From Janthinobacterium sp. SUN073 (lineage in GTDB: Bacteria > Pseudomonadota > Gammaproteobacteria > Burkholderiales > Burkholderiaceae_D): a stretch of 64,000 bases of DNA. The translations under genes and the position numbers were made by a program. Where the stretch lies: NCBI RefSeq assembly GCF_030397665.1, contig NZ_JAPUBT010000008.1, forward strand, positions 161,511 to 225,510. Direction: 5' to 3'. A model generated the notes under the pieces. It had not been told where the DNA came from. It did no database searches and worked only from the letters and a program-made list of their open reading frames with translations. Positions 26,554-34,510 of the stretch are shown one piece after another (position 1 is the first letter of the stretch; every line of letters starts with the position of its first letter).

Positions 26554-27090
26554 CTATTCCATTAGATCGCGCATATCATCGGCGTGCTCTTCTTCGACAG
26601 CCATGATTTTGATCAACAAATGGCGTGTGGTCGGGTCTTTGTCGCCAATTTTCACGATCATCTGGCGATACGACTCGATCGCCACCCGTTCCGCGATCAG
26701 ATTGGCACGCACCATGCTTTGCACGTCTTCGGAGTCATCATACTCGGCATGGCTACGTGCAAGCAATGTTGCAGGATTAAAATCTGGCTTGCCATTCAAT
26801 TGCACGATGCGTTCGGCCAGCCAGTCGGCGTGTTCCTGCTCCTGCTGCGCGTGTTCCAGGAACTCGGCCTTGATGCTGCCATTGTCGCGCCCGCTCACGG
26901 TGTAGTAATGGCGTTTGTAGCGCGCAATACACACCAGTTCGGTGGCCAGCGCCCCATTCAGCAGAGCGATCAACTCCTGGCGGTCGCCCTGGTAGCCGGC
27001 CGTCACGGCGCCGTCGCCCAGGTTTTTGGCGGCCGCGCGGATGGAGGCCGTATCGATGCCAGCTGGAATCTCAACAGATGTTAGGGTCAT
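26554..27090 (-). CDS. Ferritin-like / bacterioferritin-type protein
   Basis: A 178-residue four-helix-bundle protein. The metal ligands expected of a di-iron ferritin-like domain are visible as Glu and ExxH motifs: GALATELVCIARYKRHYY, LEHAQQEQEHADW and MAVEEEHADDM. It resembles the bacterioferritin/DUF892-neighbour proteins that accompany general stress genes and probably stores or detoxifies iron. The start ATG at 27090 has AAAGGA six bases upstream. An inverted repeat lies upstream at 27122-27144. Confidence 0.8.
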   Translation of the reverse strand: MTLTSVEIPAGIDTASIRAAAKNLGDGAVTAGYQGDRQELIALLNGALATELVCIARYKRHYYTVSGRDNGSIKAEFLEHAQQEQEHADWLAERIVQLNGKPDFNPATLLARSHAEYDDSEDVQSMVRANLIAERVAIESYRQMIVKIGDKDPTTRHLLIKIMAVEEEHADDMRDLME

Positions 27091-27121
27091 GATGTTTCCT
27101 TTCAAGTCTTGCATGGGTATC

Positions 27122-27144
27122 CACCGGCCAAGCTTCGGCCGGTG
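27122..27144. terminator. Hairpin between DUF4398-OmpA gene and ferritin-like gene
   Basis: CACCGGCC-AAGCTTC-GGCCGGTG forms an 8-bp stem in the 87-base gap between two minus-strand genes. There is no T-run, so it could be a weak terminator or a read-through regulating structure. Confidence 0.4.
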
Positions 27145-27177
27145 CTGCCTTTCTACTTCCGCGCCAGGCGGCGCGGC

Positions 27178-28077
27178 TTATCGGCGGGCGGGAATCGCGG
27201 TGTTATCTTCCGACAGGACGATTTCCACCCGGCGATTCAGCTGGCGGTTCGCCGCGCTGTCATTGCCGGCGGCCGGGTAGGCGGCGCCATAGCCTTTCGT
27301 GGCGATGCGGTCACGGCCGATGCCTTGTTCCAGCAGCGCATTGCGCACGGATTCGGCGCGGCGTTGCGACAATTCCAGGTTATGCGCGGAGCCGCCCGTG
27401 CTATCCGTAAAGCCTTCGATCAGCACGGTGCGCTGCGGGTTGTTTTTCAGTACGTCGGCCAGCTTGCGCGCCGTATTCGTGCCATCGGCCGTCAGGTTTG
27501 CCTTGTCCGTGCCAAACAGCACGTCACCCAGGGTGATGACCATGCCCCGTTCGGTTTTCTTGGCGGCCAGGTCGGCCAGCTGCGCTTCGAGTCCGGCGGC
27601 GCGGGCTTGCGCATCGCGGGCCGACGCTTCAGCCGCTTGCGCCTGGGCCTTGGCCGCTTCCGCATCCGCTTGCGCCGACTGGGCGCGGGCCGTGGCCTGG
27701 TCAGCCTGCTGCGTGCGCGCATCGAGGCGCAACTGGTCGCGCTGCTTGCCCGCGTTGGCGATGTCGGCTTCCGCTGCCTTCTGTTTGGCTATCTCTTGTG
27801 CCGTAGCAATTTTTTGCTTGGCCAGATAGGCCAGCTTGTCGACCTTTTCGCTGTCATCCTGGCGCGTGGCGGCCGCGTTCGCCGCTTCCAGCGCAGCGCT
27901 TGCTTCGCGGAATTCGCGTGGCGCATAGGTCGACACGAGCGGGTTCGATTGCGCCGCCATGTAGTCGCCGCGCGTCTGGTCGAGCAGGCTGGTGGTGGTC
28001 GGTGCGGAGCTGCAGGCGGCAACTAAAGCGGCCATGGCCAGCAGGCCGGGAATCGTGGTGTAGGTAGCTTTTTTCAT
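27178..28077 (-). CDS. OmpA-family lipoprotein with DUF4398 domain
   Basis: A 299-residue lipoprotein (lipobox LVAAC/SS after MKKATYTTIPGLLAMAA). The N-terminal part contains a DUF4398-type region and a long Ala/Gln/Lys coiled-coil (about 80-170), and the C-terminal part is an OmpA peptidoglycan-binding domain with IEGFTDSTGGSAHNLELSQRRAESVRNAL. It would span from the outer membrane to the wall. It follows the DUF4398 lipoprotein gene by 32 bases on the same strand, so the two are one operon. AGGA lies seven bases before the ATG. Confidence 0.9.
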   Translation of the reverse strand: MKKATYTTIPGLLAMAALVAACSSAPTTTSLLDQTRGDYMAAQSNPLVSTYAPREFREASAALEAANAAATRQDDSEKVDKLAYLAKQKIATAQEIAKQKAAEADIANAGKQRDQLRLDARTQQADQATARAQSAQADAEAAKAQAQAAEASARDAQARAAGLEAQLADLAAKKTERGMVITLGDVLFGTDKANLTADGTNTARKLADVLKNNPQRTVLIEGFTDSTGGSAHNLELSQRRAESVRNALLEQGIGRDRIATKGYGAAYPAAGNDSAANRQLNRRVEIVLSEDNTAIPARR

Positions 28078-28109
28078 GATGGAATCCTGTTATCAGTTAT
28101 TGTTGTTGC

Positions 28110-28514
28110 TTATTGTTTTGGAGCTTGCTGATTGGCACGATCGAGTTCTTCGCGCATGACGCGGATGTTCTCGTTGATTTCATCGGCGGCGCTGGTGGCC
28201 TTGGCCGAGTTGGCCTTGCTTTGCGCCAGCTTGGCATCGGCTTGCGCCTGGTCGGCCAGGTCGCGCGCCAGTTTGTAGTCGCGGTCTTTCAAGGCTTGGT
28301 TAGCCATGCGCATTTTTTCGCGGGCCGAACGCATTTCGTCGGGTGCAAGGTCGGCGGCGCCAGCGCTGGCGGCGTTATCGACGGCGGCGCGCGACACGGC
28401 GACATCGGCCGTGGCCGGCGTTTTCAGGCTGGAGCAACCCGTCATCAGCACGACGGCGGTGGCGCAAGCGGCCAAAGCGGCCAATGGGAACATCTTGAAA
28501 TCTCGGTTTGTCAT
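28110..28514 (-). CDS. DUF4398 lipoprotein
   Basis: A 134-residue lipoprotein: signal MTNRDFKMFPLAALAACATAVVLMTGC with lipobox, then a helical DUF4398 region rich in Ala, Lys and Asp (MRSAREKMRMANQALKDRDYKLARDLADQAQADAKLAQ). Such proteins occur beside OmpA-like proteins of the same domain, as here. AGGAG lies seven bases before the ATG. First gene of a two-gene operon, divergent from the AsmA gene. Confidence 0.87.
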   Translation of the reverse strand: MTNRDFKMFPLAALAACATAVVLMTGCSSLKTPATADVAVSRAAVDNAASAGAADLAPDEMRSAREKMRMANQALKDRDYKLARDLADQAQADAKLAQSKANSAKATSAADEINENIRVMREELDRANQQAPKQ

Positions 28515-28671
28515 TTTTTTTCTCCTGGAGAGTGTTAAGCGGTAGGGTTCAACGTCGGTACATCTGGAATCAGGAACTGCGTTTGATGTATGACGTTATA
28601 GGCTCCGGCTCCCCGCATATCCGTTCGGTGCCGCACATAGAGTAAGAAATCGACAATACTTGCATGGGCAA

Positions 28672-28687
28672 CGTGCGCCAGCGCACG
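28672..28687. promoter_or_regulatory. Palindromic operator candidate, site 3
   Basis: CGTGCG-CCAG-CGCACG, a perfect palindrome extended by A/T to 18 bases, in the divergent spacer between the DUF4398 operon and the AsmA gene. Fits the shared pattern YGTRCG-N4-CGYACR. Confidence 0.45.
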
Positions 28688-28771
28688 TGCACGCCTGCAA
28701 AACCTGAAACGGGACCGGTTTTGTAGCGATTCCTGTAGCATCGTGTCTACTTGTCCAGAAAGAATCAGCTT

Positions 28772-30808
28772 ATGCCGCTCTCCCGCCGCCAGAAAATCGC
28801 CCTCGCCAGTGCCACCGTACTCATCGCATTACCCGTCGTCGCCGCCGTCGCCCTGTTCAATATGGACTGGAACCGCGCCAAGCCCTGGCTCAATGCGCGC
28901 GCCAGCGAAGCGCTGGGCCGGCCGTTTGCGATTGCGGGCGACCTGTCGCTGACATGGCAGCAGCCAAGCACTGCGGGGCAACAAAGCTGGCGCACCTGGC
29001 TGCCGTGGCCGCACTTGCAGGCGAAGGACGTGCGCCTGGGCAACCCGAGCGCCATGGCAGGAACGGATGAGCCGGCGCAGCTGGCCAGCGTGAGCCAGCT
29101 GGCGTTCTCGCTCAATCCGCTGGCCCTGCTGGACAAGAAAATCATCATTCCGCAATTGCGCTTCGACACGCCGCAGGTGCGCTTGCTGCGCAACAAGGAT
29201 GGCAAGAACAACTGGACCTTCGACAAGCAGGAGCAGCCGTCGCCGTGGCAGCTGGAACTGCAAAGCGTGGTATTCAGCAAGGGCAGCGTGACCCTGGACG
29301 ATGCCGTCACGCACACCGCCATGCGCGCCGATGTCGACACCATCGCGGACGATGCGCGCTACGGCATCGCCTGGAAGCTGTCGGGCACCTACCGCGGCGA
29401 AAGCATCCAGGGCGGCGGCAAGGCGGGCGGCGTGCTGTCGCTGCAGCAGCAAGGCACGCCCTTCCCCATCCAGGCCGACATGCGCGCAAGCGGCAGCAGC
29501 GTGGCCATCGAAGGCACGCTGACGCGCCCGGCGGACCTGGCCGCGCTCGATGTGCGCCTGAAAATATCCGGGCCCAGCATGGCGCGCCTGTATCCATTGA
29601 CGGGCGTGCTGCTGCCGGAAACGCCGCATTTCAGTACGGAAGGCCATTTGACGGGCACGCTGGCGCCGCGCGGCGGCGAATGGGTCTACGACAAGTTCAG
29701 CGGCAAGGTGGGTTCCAGCGACATCAGTGGCAAGCTGGCTTTTTCCGCCAGCACGCCGCGCAAGCGCCTGACGGGCGAGGTGCACTCGCGCCTGCTGCAA
29801 TTTTCCGACCTGGGCCCGCTGGTGGGCGCCGATTCCAGCGCCAGCAAGAAGGAACGGGGCGTCCCGTCGACGCAGCCGGCCGGCCGCGTGCTGCCGGTGG
29901 AAACCTTCAAGACGGAGCGCTGGACCAGCCTGGACGCCGACGTGCGCTACACGGCCGATAAAATCACGCGCGACGCCGAGCTGCCAATCAGCAAGCTCGA
30001 CACGCATGTGGTGCTGACGGACGGCGTGCTGTCCCTGACGCCGCTCAACTTCAACGTGGCGGGCGGCACCCTGACGTCGCAGATCAGGCTCGACGGCAGC
30101 GGCAAGGTCATCGCCAACGGCATCGCGGCCGAACTCAAGGCCAGCGCCCGCCATCTGCACATCCAGCAACTGTTTCCCCGCCTGCCGGGCCTGCAAGCGA
30201 GCGTGGGCGAAATCAATGGCGACGCTTCGCTGTCGGCCACGGGCAATTCCGTCGCCAGCCTGCTGGGCAGTTCAAACGGCGAAGTGCGCGCGCTGATCGA
30301 CCGGGGCAGCATCAGCAAGCTGCTGCTGGAAGAAATGGGCTTGAATATCGGCAGCATCGTGCTGACCAAACTGGTGGGCGACAAGCAGGTCAAGCTGAAC
30401 TGCATGGCCGCCGATTTCGTCGTCACCAAGGGCTTGATGCGCACGCGCCAGTTCCTCGTCGACACGGACGATGCCGTACTGCATGTCGACGGCACGGTGA
30501 ACCTGGCCAATGAGCAGCTGGACCTGACATTGCAGCCGGACAGCAAGGGCTTGCGCATCTTTTCGCTGCGCTCGCCCCTGTATGTGCAGGGCACCTTCAG
30601 CAAGCCCGACGTGAGCGTCGACAAGGGCGTGCTGGCCCTGCGCGCTGGCGGCGCCCTGGCGCTGGCCGTGGTGGCGCCCGTGGCGGCGCTGCTGCCGCTG
30701 GTGAATGCCGGTCCCGGCGAGAACAGCGAATGCGCCGCCCTGCTGGCCCAGGCGCGCGTGAAACCGGTGGCGCCGAAACCGGGCAAGACACCGCGCAAAA
30801 ACCGGTGA
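28772..30808 (+). CDS. AsmA family protein
   Basis: A 678-residue protein with one N-terminal membrane anchor (IALASATVLIALPVVAAVALF) and a long periplasmic beta-rich body, ending with the conserved AsmA C-terminal block (about residues 470-620: GEINGDASLSATGNSVASLLGSSNGEVRALIDRGSISKLLLEEMGLN). AsmA-like proteins are thought to move phospholipids between membranes or to act in outer-membrane assembly. The ATG at 28772 (MPLSRRQ) is preferred over a TTG seven codons upstream; neither has a strong ribosome binding site. The last residues are strongly basic. Confidence 0.88.
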   Translation: MPLSRRQKIALASATVLIALPVVAAVALFNMDWNRAKPWLNARASEALGRPFAIAGDLSLTWQQPSTAGQQSWRTWLPWPHLQAKDVRLGNPSAMAGTDEPAQLASVSQLAFSLNPLALLDKKIIIPQLRFDTPQVRLLRNKDGKNNWTFDKQEQPSPWQLELQSVVFSKGSVTLDDAVTHTAMRADVDTIADDARYGIAWKLSGTYRGESIQGGGKAGGVLSLQQQGTPFPIQADMRASGSSVAIEGTLTRPADLAALDVRLKISGPSMARLYPLTGVLLPETPHFSTEGHLTGTLAPRGGEWVYDKFSGKVGSSDISGKLAFSASTPRKRLTGEVHSRLLQFSDLGPLVGADSSASKKERGVPSTQPAGRVLPVETFKTERWTSLDADVRYTADKITRDAELPISKLDTHVVLTDGVLSLTPLNFNVAGGTLTSQIRLDGSGKVIANGIAAELKASARHLHIQQLFPRLPGLQASVGEINGDASLSATGNSVASLLGSSNGEVRALIDRGSISKLLLEEMGLNIGSIVLTKLVGDKQVKLNCMAADFVVTKGLMRTRQFLVDTDDAVLHVDGTVNLANEQLDLTLQPDSKGLRIFSLRSPLYVQGTFSKPDVSVDKGVLALRAGGALALAVVAPVAALLPLVNAGPGENSECAALLAQARVKPVAPKPGKTPRKNR

Positions 30809-30849
30809 GTCACACTTGGCCGTGCACGATTACAATTGTTACAGCCCTA

Positions 30850-30865
30850 TGTGCGTTGCCGAACA
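30850..30865. promoter_or_regulatory. Palindromic operator candidate, site 4 (weak)
   Basis: TGTGCG-TTGC-CGAACA, an imperfect match to the pattern YGTRCG-N4-CGYACR (one mismatch in the right half), 125 bases before the glycine-zipper gene at 30990. Confidence 0.3.
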
Positions 30866-30989
30866 GACCCTGCCTTGTCACAATCCTATTCTGTGATCGT
30901 GCCTGAAACACCAAGACGTGGCGATACGAAATTCCACCGGCCCCCTGCCAGGCCGGCGCCACGAGGTCCGAATTCATAGGAGAACTATC

Positions 30990-31208
30990 ATGCAAATCAT
31001 TAAAAAAATCGCCGCTACCACTTCCGTTGCCGCTCTGCTGCTGAGCTTGACCGCTTGCGCCAACATGTCGGGCCAGGATAAAAACACGGCCATCGGCGCC
31101 GGCATCGGCGCGGTTGCCGGCTCCGTGCTGACCGGTGGCAGCGCTGTCGGCGCAGTCGGCGGCGCCGCAGTCGGCGGCGTGATCGGTAACCAGGTCAAGC
31201 CGAAGTAA
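30990..31208 (+). CDS. Small glycine-zipper lipoprotein (OsmB-like)
   Basis: A 72-residue lipoprotein: MQIIKKIAATTSVAALLLSLTAC with lipobox, then a glycine-zipper hairpin (AIGAGIGAVAGSVLTGGSAVGAVGGAAVGGVIGNQVKPK). Size and layout resemble the osmotically inducible lipoprotein OsmB. AGGAGA lies six bases before the ATG. A very strong terminator follows. Confidence 0.9.
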   Translation: MQIIKKIAATTSVAALLLSLTACANMSGQDKNTAIGAGIGAVAGSVLTGGSAVGAVGGAAVGGVIGNQVKPK

Positions 31209-31220
31209 TTGGCGCTCAAG

Positions 31221-31259
31221 AAAGCGGGGTGGGTGCCCAGGCGCCCACCCCGCTTTTTT
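31221..31259 (+). terminator. Strong intrinsic terminator
   Basis: A 16-base stem (AAGCGGGGTGGGTGCC and its complement) with a CAG loop and TTTTTT, directly after the OsmB-like gene. It lies between convergent genes and probably also stops transcription from the Crp/Fnr gene. Confidence 0.9.
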
Positions 31260-31286
31260 GCGTCCGCGGCACGAGGATGAGGAAAA

Positions 31287-32063
31287 TCAGACGAAGACGT
31301 TGGCCATGCCGATGGCGCCGCTGTCCTTGACCAGCGCGTAGCAACGGCAGGAAACGGCTTCCAGGCCGGCCGAATCGAGGATTTCGATATTACCGCGGCT
31401 GTAGGTAATCAGTTTTTGCTGCTGCAGCGCGCTGGCCGCCTTGGTTACGCCGACCCGTCGCACGCCCAGGGTATGGGCGAGGAATTCATGCGTCAGGTGA
31501 AATTTTTCCGACTGCAGGCGGTCGCGCGTGATCAGCAGCGAACGGGCCAGGCGTGCCTCGAGCACGTGAAAGCGGCTGCACACGGCAATCTGGATGGCTT
31601 GCGCCAGCAAGGTGTCCGTGTAGCGGTACAGCAGGCGCTGCAGGGAATCGAGCTGGGCGAACTCGGCGCAGAACTCGGCCCGCCCGATGCGGCTGGCCGT
31701 ACCGGAACGTTGCACCACGGCCCGCACTTGCGCCAGGTCATGGCCCAGCGCGACGGAAGCGCCCAGCACGCCTTCGCGGCCGACGGACCCCACTTCCAGG
31801 GTCATGCGGCCTTCCGCCACGGCCAGCAGCGAGATCAGGCAGTCGCCGGGGAAATAGACGTGACCGATAGGCTGGCCCGGTTCGTACAGCACCTCGCCTA
31901 CCTCGACCGTGACGCTCTCGAACAGCGCCGTCAGGTGCCGCAAGTCGTGCTCGGGCAGGCTGGCCAGCAAACGGTTACCGGCATCAAGCGCGCCCGCAGG
32001 CGTGCCCAAGCCGGATCGGCCTGCATCGCGGGACAGGGTCATGCTGGCGTTCATTGGTGGCAT
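31287..32063 (-). CDS. Crp/Fnr-family transcriptional regulator
   Basis: A 258-residue regulator. The N-terminal cyclic-nucleotide-binding-like beta roll (about 45-150) contains VEVGEVLYEPGQPIGHVYFPGDCLISLL and GSVGREGVLGASVALG but no Cys cluster of FNR and no clear cAMP phosphate-binding RxS motif, so it is neither FNR nor a typical CRP. The C-terminal winged helix has HEFLAHTLGVRRVGVTKAASALQQQKLI. I start at the ATG at 32063, with AAGGA six bases upstream. It sits inside the stress-gene cluster, and its own upstream region contains a copy of the palindrome that recurs before neighbouring genes, so it is the prime candidate for the regulator of these genes. Confidence 0.88.
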   Translation of the reverse strand: MPPMNASMTLSRDAGRSGLGTPAGALDAGNRLLASLPEHDLRHLTALFESVTVEVGEVLYEPGQPIGHVYFPGDCLISLLAVAEGRMTLEVGSVGREGVLGASVALGHDLAQVRAVVQRSGTASRIGRAEFCAEFAQLDSLQRLLYRYTDTLLAQAIQIAVCSRFHVLEARLARSLLITRDRLQSEKFHLTHEFLAHTLGVRRVGVTKAASALQQQKLITYSRGNIEILDSAGLEAVSCRCYALVKDSGAIGMANVFV

Positions 32064-32133
32064 TGCTTTTCCTTGGTGTCGTTACAACTCGACATAATTT
32101 TTACTTAGCCTACGGCGCAGTACCGTGCCTGTA

Positions 32134-32149
32134 TGTACGGTGACGCACG
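32134..32149. promoter_or_regulatory. Palindromic operator candidate, site 5
   Basis: TGTACG-GTGA-CGCACG, in the divergent spacer between the Crp/Fnr gene (start 32063, minus) and the glycine-zipper gene (start 32241, plus). Its position would allow autoregulation. Confidence 0.45.
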
Positions 32150-32240
32150 GAAGCGGGGCACGCGGCACAGCACACTGGCTGCATGCACGGATAACACGCA
32201 CTACCCATTTCATTATTTCAAAAAAACCAAGGAGCTCTCC

Positions 32241-32891
32241 ATGACCACCACCAAATCCCTCCATCCGCTGGTGCTTGCCGCCGCCGTCGCCGTCCTGCTG
32301 TTTTGCGGCGTGGGCACGGCGGCCCTGATGGGCTGGCTGCCCTCGTCCCAGCGCGATGCCCAGCCACTGGCGGCCAGCACCTCGGCCGAACAGCTGGCCA
32401 GCTTGCAGGCGAACCAGCCGCAAGCGAACTTGCAGCCTGCCGGCGCGCAAGCGCTGGCTGCCCTGCCGCCGCAGCAACAGCCGCAACCCGTGCGCCAGCC
32501 GCAGCCACAGCAACAACCACAGCAACAATATGCGGCAGCCCCGGCGCCGCAGGTGTGCGGCAATTGCGGCGTGATCGAAGCCATCCATGAAGTCAATACG
32601 CGCGCCGAAGGCAGCGGCGTGGGCGCGGCCGGCGGCGCCGTCGTTGGCGGCTTGCTGGGCAACCAGGTAGGCGGCGGCCACGGCAAGCAGTTGGCCACCG
32701 TGCTGGGCGCCGTTGGCGGCGCCGTCGCCGGTAACCAGATCGAAGGCAGCGTGCGCGCCACGCGCAGCTACAACATCGTCGTGCGCCTGGATAACGGCAA
32801 GACGCGCACCGTGCACCAGAGCGCCGCGCCGAACTGGCGCCAGGGCGACCGCGTGCGCGTCGTCAACGGCGGCTTGCGCGCCATGGGCTAA
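32241..32891 (+). CDS. Glycine-zipper 2TM protein, membrane-anchored
   Basis: A 216-residue protein with an uncleaved-looking N-terminal helix (VLAAAVAVLLFCGVGTAALMGWL), a Gln/Pro/Ala-rich linker (about 35-100, with PQQQPQPVRQPQPQQQPQQQ), a CGNCG pair, then a glycine zipper (GVGAAGGAVVGGLLGNQVGGGHGKQLATVLGAVGGAVAGNQIEG) and a C-terminal domain YNIVVRLDNGKTRTVHQ...VRVVNG. Zipper and C-terminus closely parallel the lipoprotein at 23096-23542, but the anchor differs. AAGGAG lies six bases before the ATG. Confidence 0.87.
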   Translation: MTTTKSLHPLVLAAAVAVLLFCGVGTAALMGWLPSSQRDAQPLAASTSAEQLASLQANQPQANLQPAGAQALAALPPQQQPQPVRQPQPQQQPQQQYAAAPAPQVCGNCGVIEAIHEVNTRAEGSGVGAAGGAVVGGLLGNQVGGGHGKQLATVLGAVGGAVAGNQIEGSVRATRSYNIVVRLDNGKTRTVHQSAAPNWRQGDRVRVVNGGLRAMG

Positions 32892-32921
32892 GCGGCCGCC
32901 AGCCGGCGTTTAAACCGAACA

Positions 32922-32949
32922 CACGCCCGGCCTGTCCGGGCGTTTTCTT
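32922..32949 (+). terminator. Intrinsic terminator
   Basis: CGCCCGG-CCTGT-CCGGGCG followed by TTTTCTTTTT, 30 bases after the glycine-zipper stop codon. Confidence 0.85.
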
Positions 32950-33040
32950 TTTAGCAATGTTCGTTGGCGTACAGATGAGTTTCCCGTCCCGCGAGATGAT
33001 GCACTCAGAAAAGTTCAACGAATATCTTCAAGGAGCTGCG

Positions 33041-33286
33041 ATGGAAAACGACAAGGCAGGAAGTAAGCGGATCTGGCTCGGCTTTATCGGGGCCGGCATC
33101 CTGGCCACCGCGCTGGGCTTCTGCGCGCTGGACCTGACGCCATTGCAAGCGAGCGCACCCGTGTTCGGCGTGATGCTGCTGCTGACGGGCGGCATGGTCA
33201 GTTGCCTGGCGGGCGCCGTCGGCATGGCCGGCATGCTGGCCTGGATACCTGGCATGGCAGATGACCGCGCTGACCGGTCCCGATAG
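33041..33286 (+). CDS. Small two-helix membrane protein, unknown
   Basis: An 81-residue protein with two hydrophobic helices (IWLGFIGAGILATALGFCAL and VFGVMLLLTGGMVSCLAGAVGMAGMLAWI) separated by a short loop. AAGGAG five bases before the ATG at 33041 decides the start; the frame is open further upstream but without a binding site. I do not recognise a family. It is part of the stress-gene cluster by position. Confidence 0.65.
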   Translation: MENDKAGSKRIWLGFIGAGILATALGFCALDLTPLQASAPVFGVMLLLTGGMVSCLAGAVGMAGMLAWIPGMADDRADRSR

Positions 33287-33296
33287 TTGATCCTTG

Positions 33297-33312
33297 TGTA
33301 CGACAGCGTACA
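33297..33312. promoter_or_regulatory. Palindromic operator candidate, site 6
   Basis: TGTACG-ACAG-CGTACA, a perfect 6-4-6 palindrome immediately after the two-helix gene and 159 bases before the mini membrane protein gene at 33471. Differs from site 1 only in the central four bases. Confidence 0.5.
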
Positions 33313-33470
33313 GAACGCAATCGAAACAAAGTAGACACTCAGTCATGGCATCAGCGTTCAGCGACCCAATCGCCGCGCAATGACAAAAAACCGATGACGG
33401 CGCCACGCGCCAGCGCCTGCAAGGCCATGGCAGTCGCCGTCATCCACACATTACCCTCGGAGGACATATC

Positions 33471-33617
33471 ATGCTGTATACAATCGCCGTCGTACTCATT
33501 ATTCTTTGGCTGCTGGGCCTGGTAACTTCCTATACCATTGGCGGCTTCATCCACATCCTGCTGGTGGTCGCCGTGATCATGGTGCTGCTGCGCCTGATCA
33601 GCGGGCGCGGTTTATAG
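33471..33617 (+). CDS. lmo0937-family mini membrane protein
   Basis: A 48-residue protein, MLYTIAVVLIILWLLGLVTS then YTIGGFIHILLVVAVIMVLL and RLISGRGL: two helices with a TSYTIGGFIH turn. This pattern is diagnostic of the lmo0937/DUF5670 family of tiny membrane proteins, often stress-induced and of unknown function. GGAGGA ends six bases before the ATG. Too short for most automated calls but well supported. Confidence 0.9.
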   Translation: MLYTIAVVLIILWLLGLVTSYTIGGFIHILLVVAVIMVLLRLISGRGL

Positions 33618-33758
33618 AGGCCAATTGACTGGCCAGAGGGGCGGTGCGCGTGCAAACGGGCGCCGCCCTTTTGCGTGCGCTGGCAAGCAGGCCCATTTTG
33701 CAGTAACGTGTACGGGTAGTCCTGGGTATGTCCCAATAACAAAACAAGGAGAAAATCC

Positions 33759-34442
33759 ATGAAAGAAACATTCAAAAAAGGCCCTGGCGCCACATCCCTG
33801 ATCGGCATGCTGGTGATCGCACTGGCCGCTAGTGGCTGCGCGGATATGTCCTCGACGCAACGTGGCACGGCCACGGGCGCCGGCATCGGCGCGGGCCTGG
33901 GCGCCTTGATCGGCGGCACCACCGGTGGCGGCAGCGGCGGCCGCACGGCCGGCGGCGCCCTGCTGGGTGCGGCAGCGGGCGCCGTGGTCGGCAATATCTG
34001 GTCGAACCGCATGGAAAACCAGAAGCGCGCGATGGAACAGGCGACACAGGGTACGGGTGTGCAAGTGTCGCAGACGGCCGATAATCGCCTGAAAATGGAA
34101 ATCCCCAGCGATATTTCCTTCGACACCAACCGCGCCGACATCAAGGGCAATTTCCGCCCCATCCTCGACCGTTTTGCCGCCACCCTGAATGACAACCCGA
34201 ACACCACGGTCAGCATCATCGGCCACACGGATAGCACGGGCAGCGCTTCCATCAACGAGCCGCTGTCGGTGGAACGCGCGGCCCACACGCGCGACTACCT
34301 GGCCATGCGCGGCGTGTCGCCAACGCGCGTCGTCACGGAAGGCCGCGGCGCCCGCGAGCCGATCGCCTCGAATGCGGATGCCTCGGGACGCGCACGCAAC
34401 CGCCGCGTGGAAATTTATGTTGCGGAATTAGCACCGCGCTAA
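33759..34442 (+). CDS. OmpA-family lipoprotein with glycine zipper (YiaD-like)
   Basis: A 227-residue lipoprotein (signal with lipobox LAASGC). A glycine-zipper segment (GTATGAGIGAGLGALIGGTTGGGSGGRTAGGALLGAAAGAVVGNIW) precedes a C-terminal OmpA domain with IIGHTDSTGSASINEPLSVERAAHTRDYLAMRG, matching YiaD and related outer-membrane proteins that bind peptidoglycan. AAGGAG lies seven bases before the ATG. A strong bidirectional terminator follows. Confidence 0.92.
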   Translation: MKETFKKGPGATSLIGMLVIALAASGCADMSSTQRGTATGAGIGAGLGALIGGTTGGGSGGRTAGGALLGAAAGAVVGNIWSNRMENQKRAMEQATQGTGVQVSQTADNRLKMEIPSDISFDTNRADIKGNFRPILDRFAATLNDNPNTTVSIIGHTDSTGSASINEPLSVERAAHTRDYLAMRGVSPTRVVTEGRGAREPIASNADASGRARNRRVEIYVAELAPR

Positions 34443-34458
34443 GCTGACACACATCAAT

Positions 34459-34497
34459 AAAAAACCCGCCGGCAAGGTGACTTGCCGGCGGGTTTTC
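34459..34497. terminator. Bidirectional terminator
   Basis: AAAACCCGCCGGCAAG-GTGA-CTTGCCGGCGGGTTTT, a 16-base perfect stem between the convergent OmpA-lipoprotein and M16 peptidase genes. Confidence 0.92.
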
Positions 34498-34510
34498 TAC
34501 GTAAAACAGC

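Noticed and set aside
33674-33689. Seventh copy of the 16-bp palindrome
   Set aside because: Left half CGTGCG matches but the right half CAAGCA does not, so it is at best a half site.
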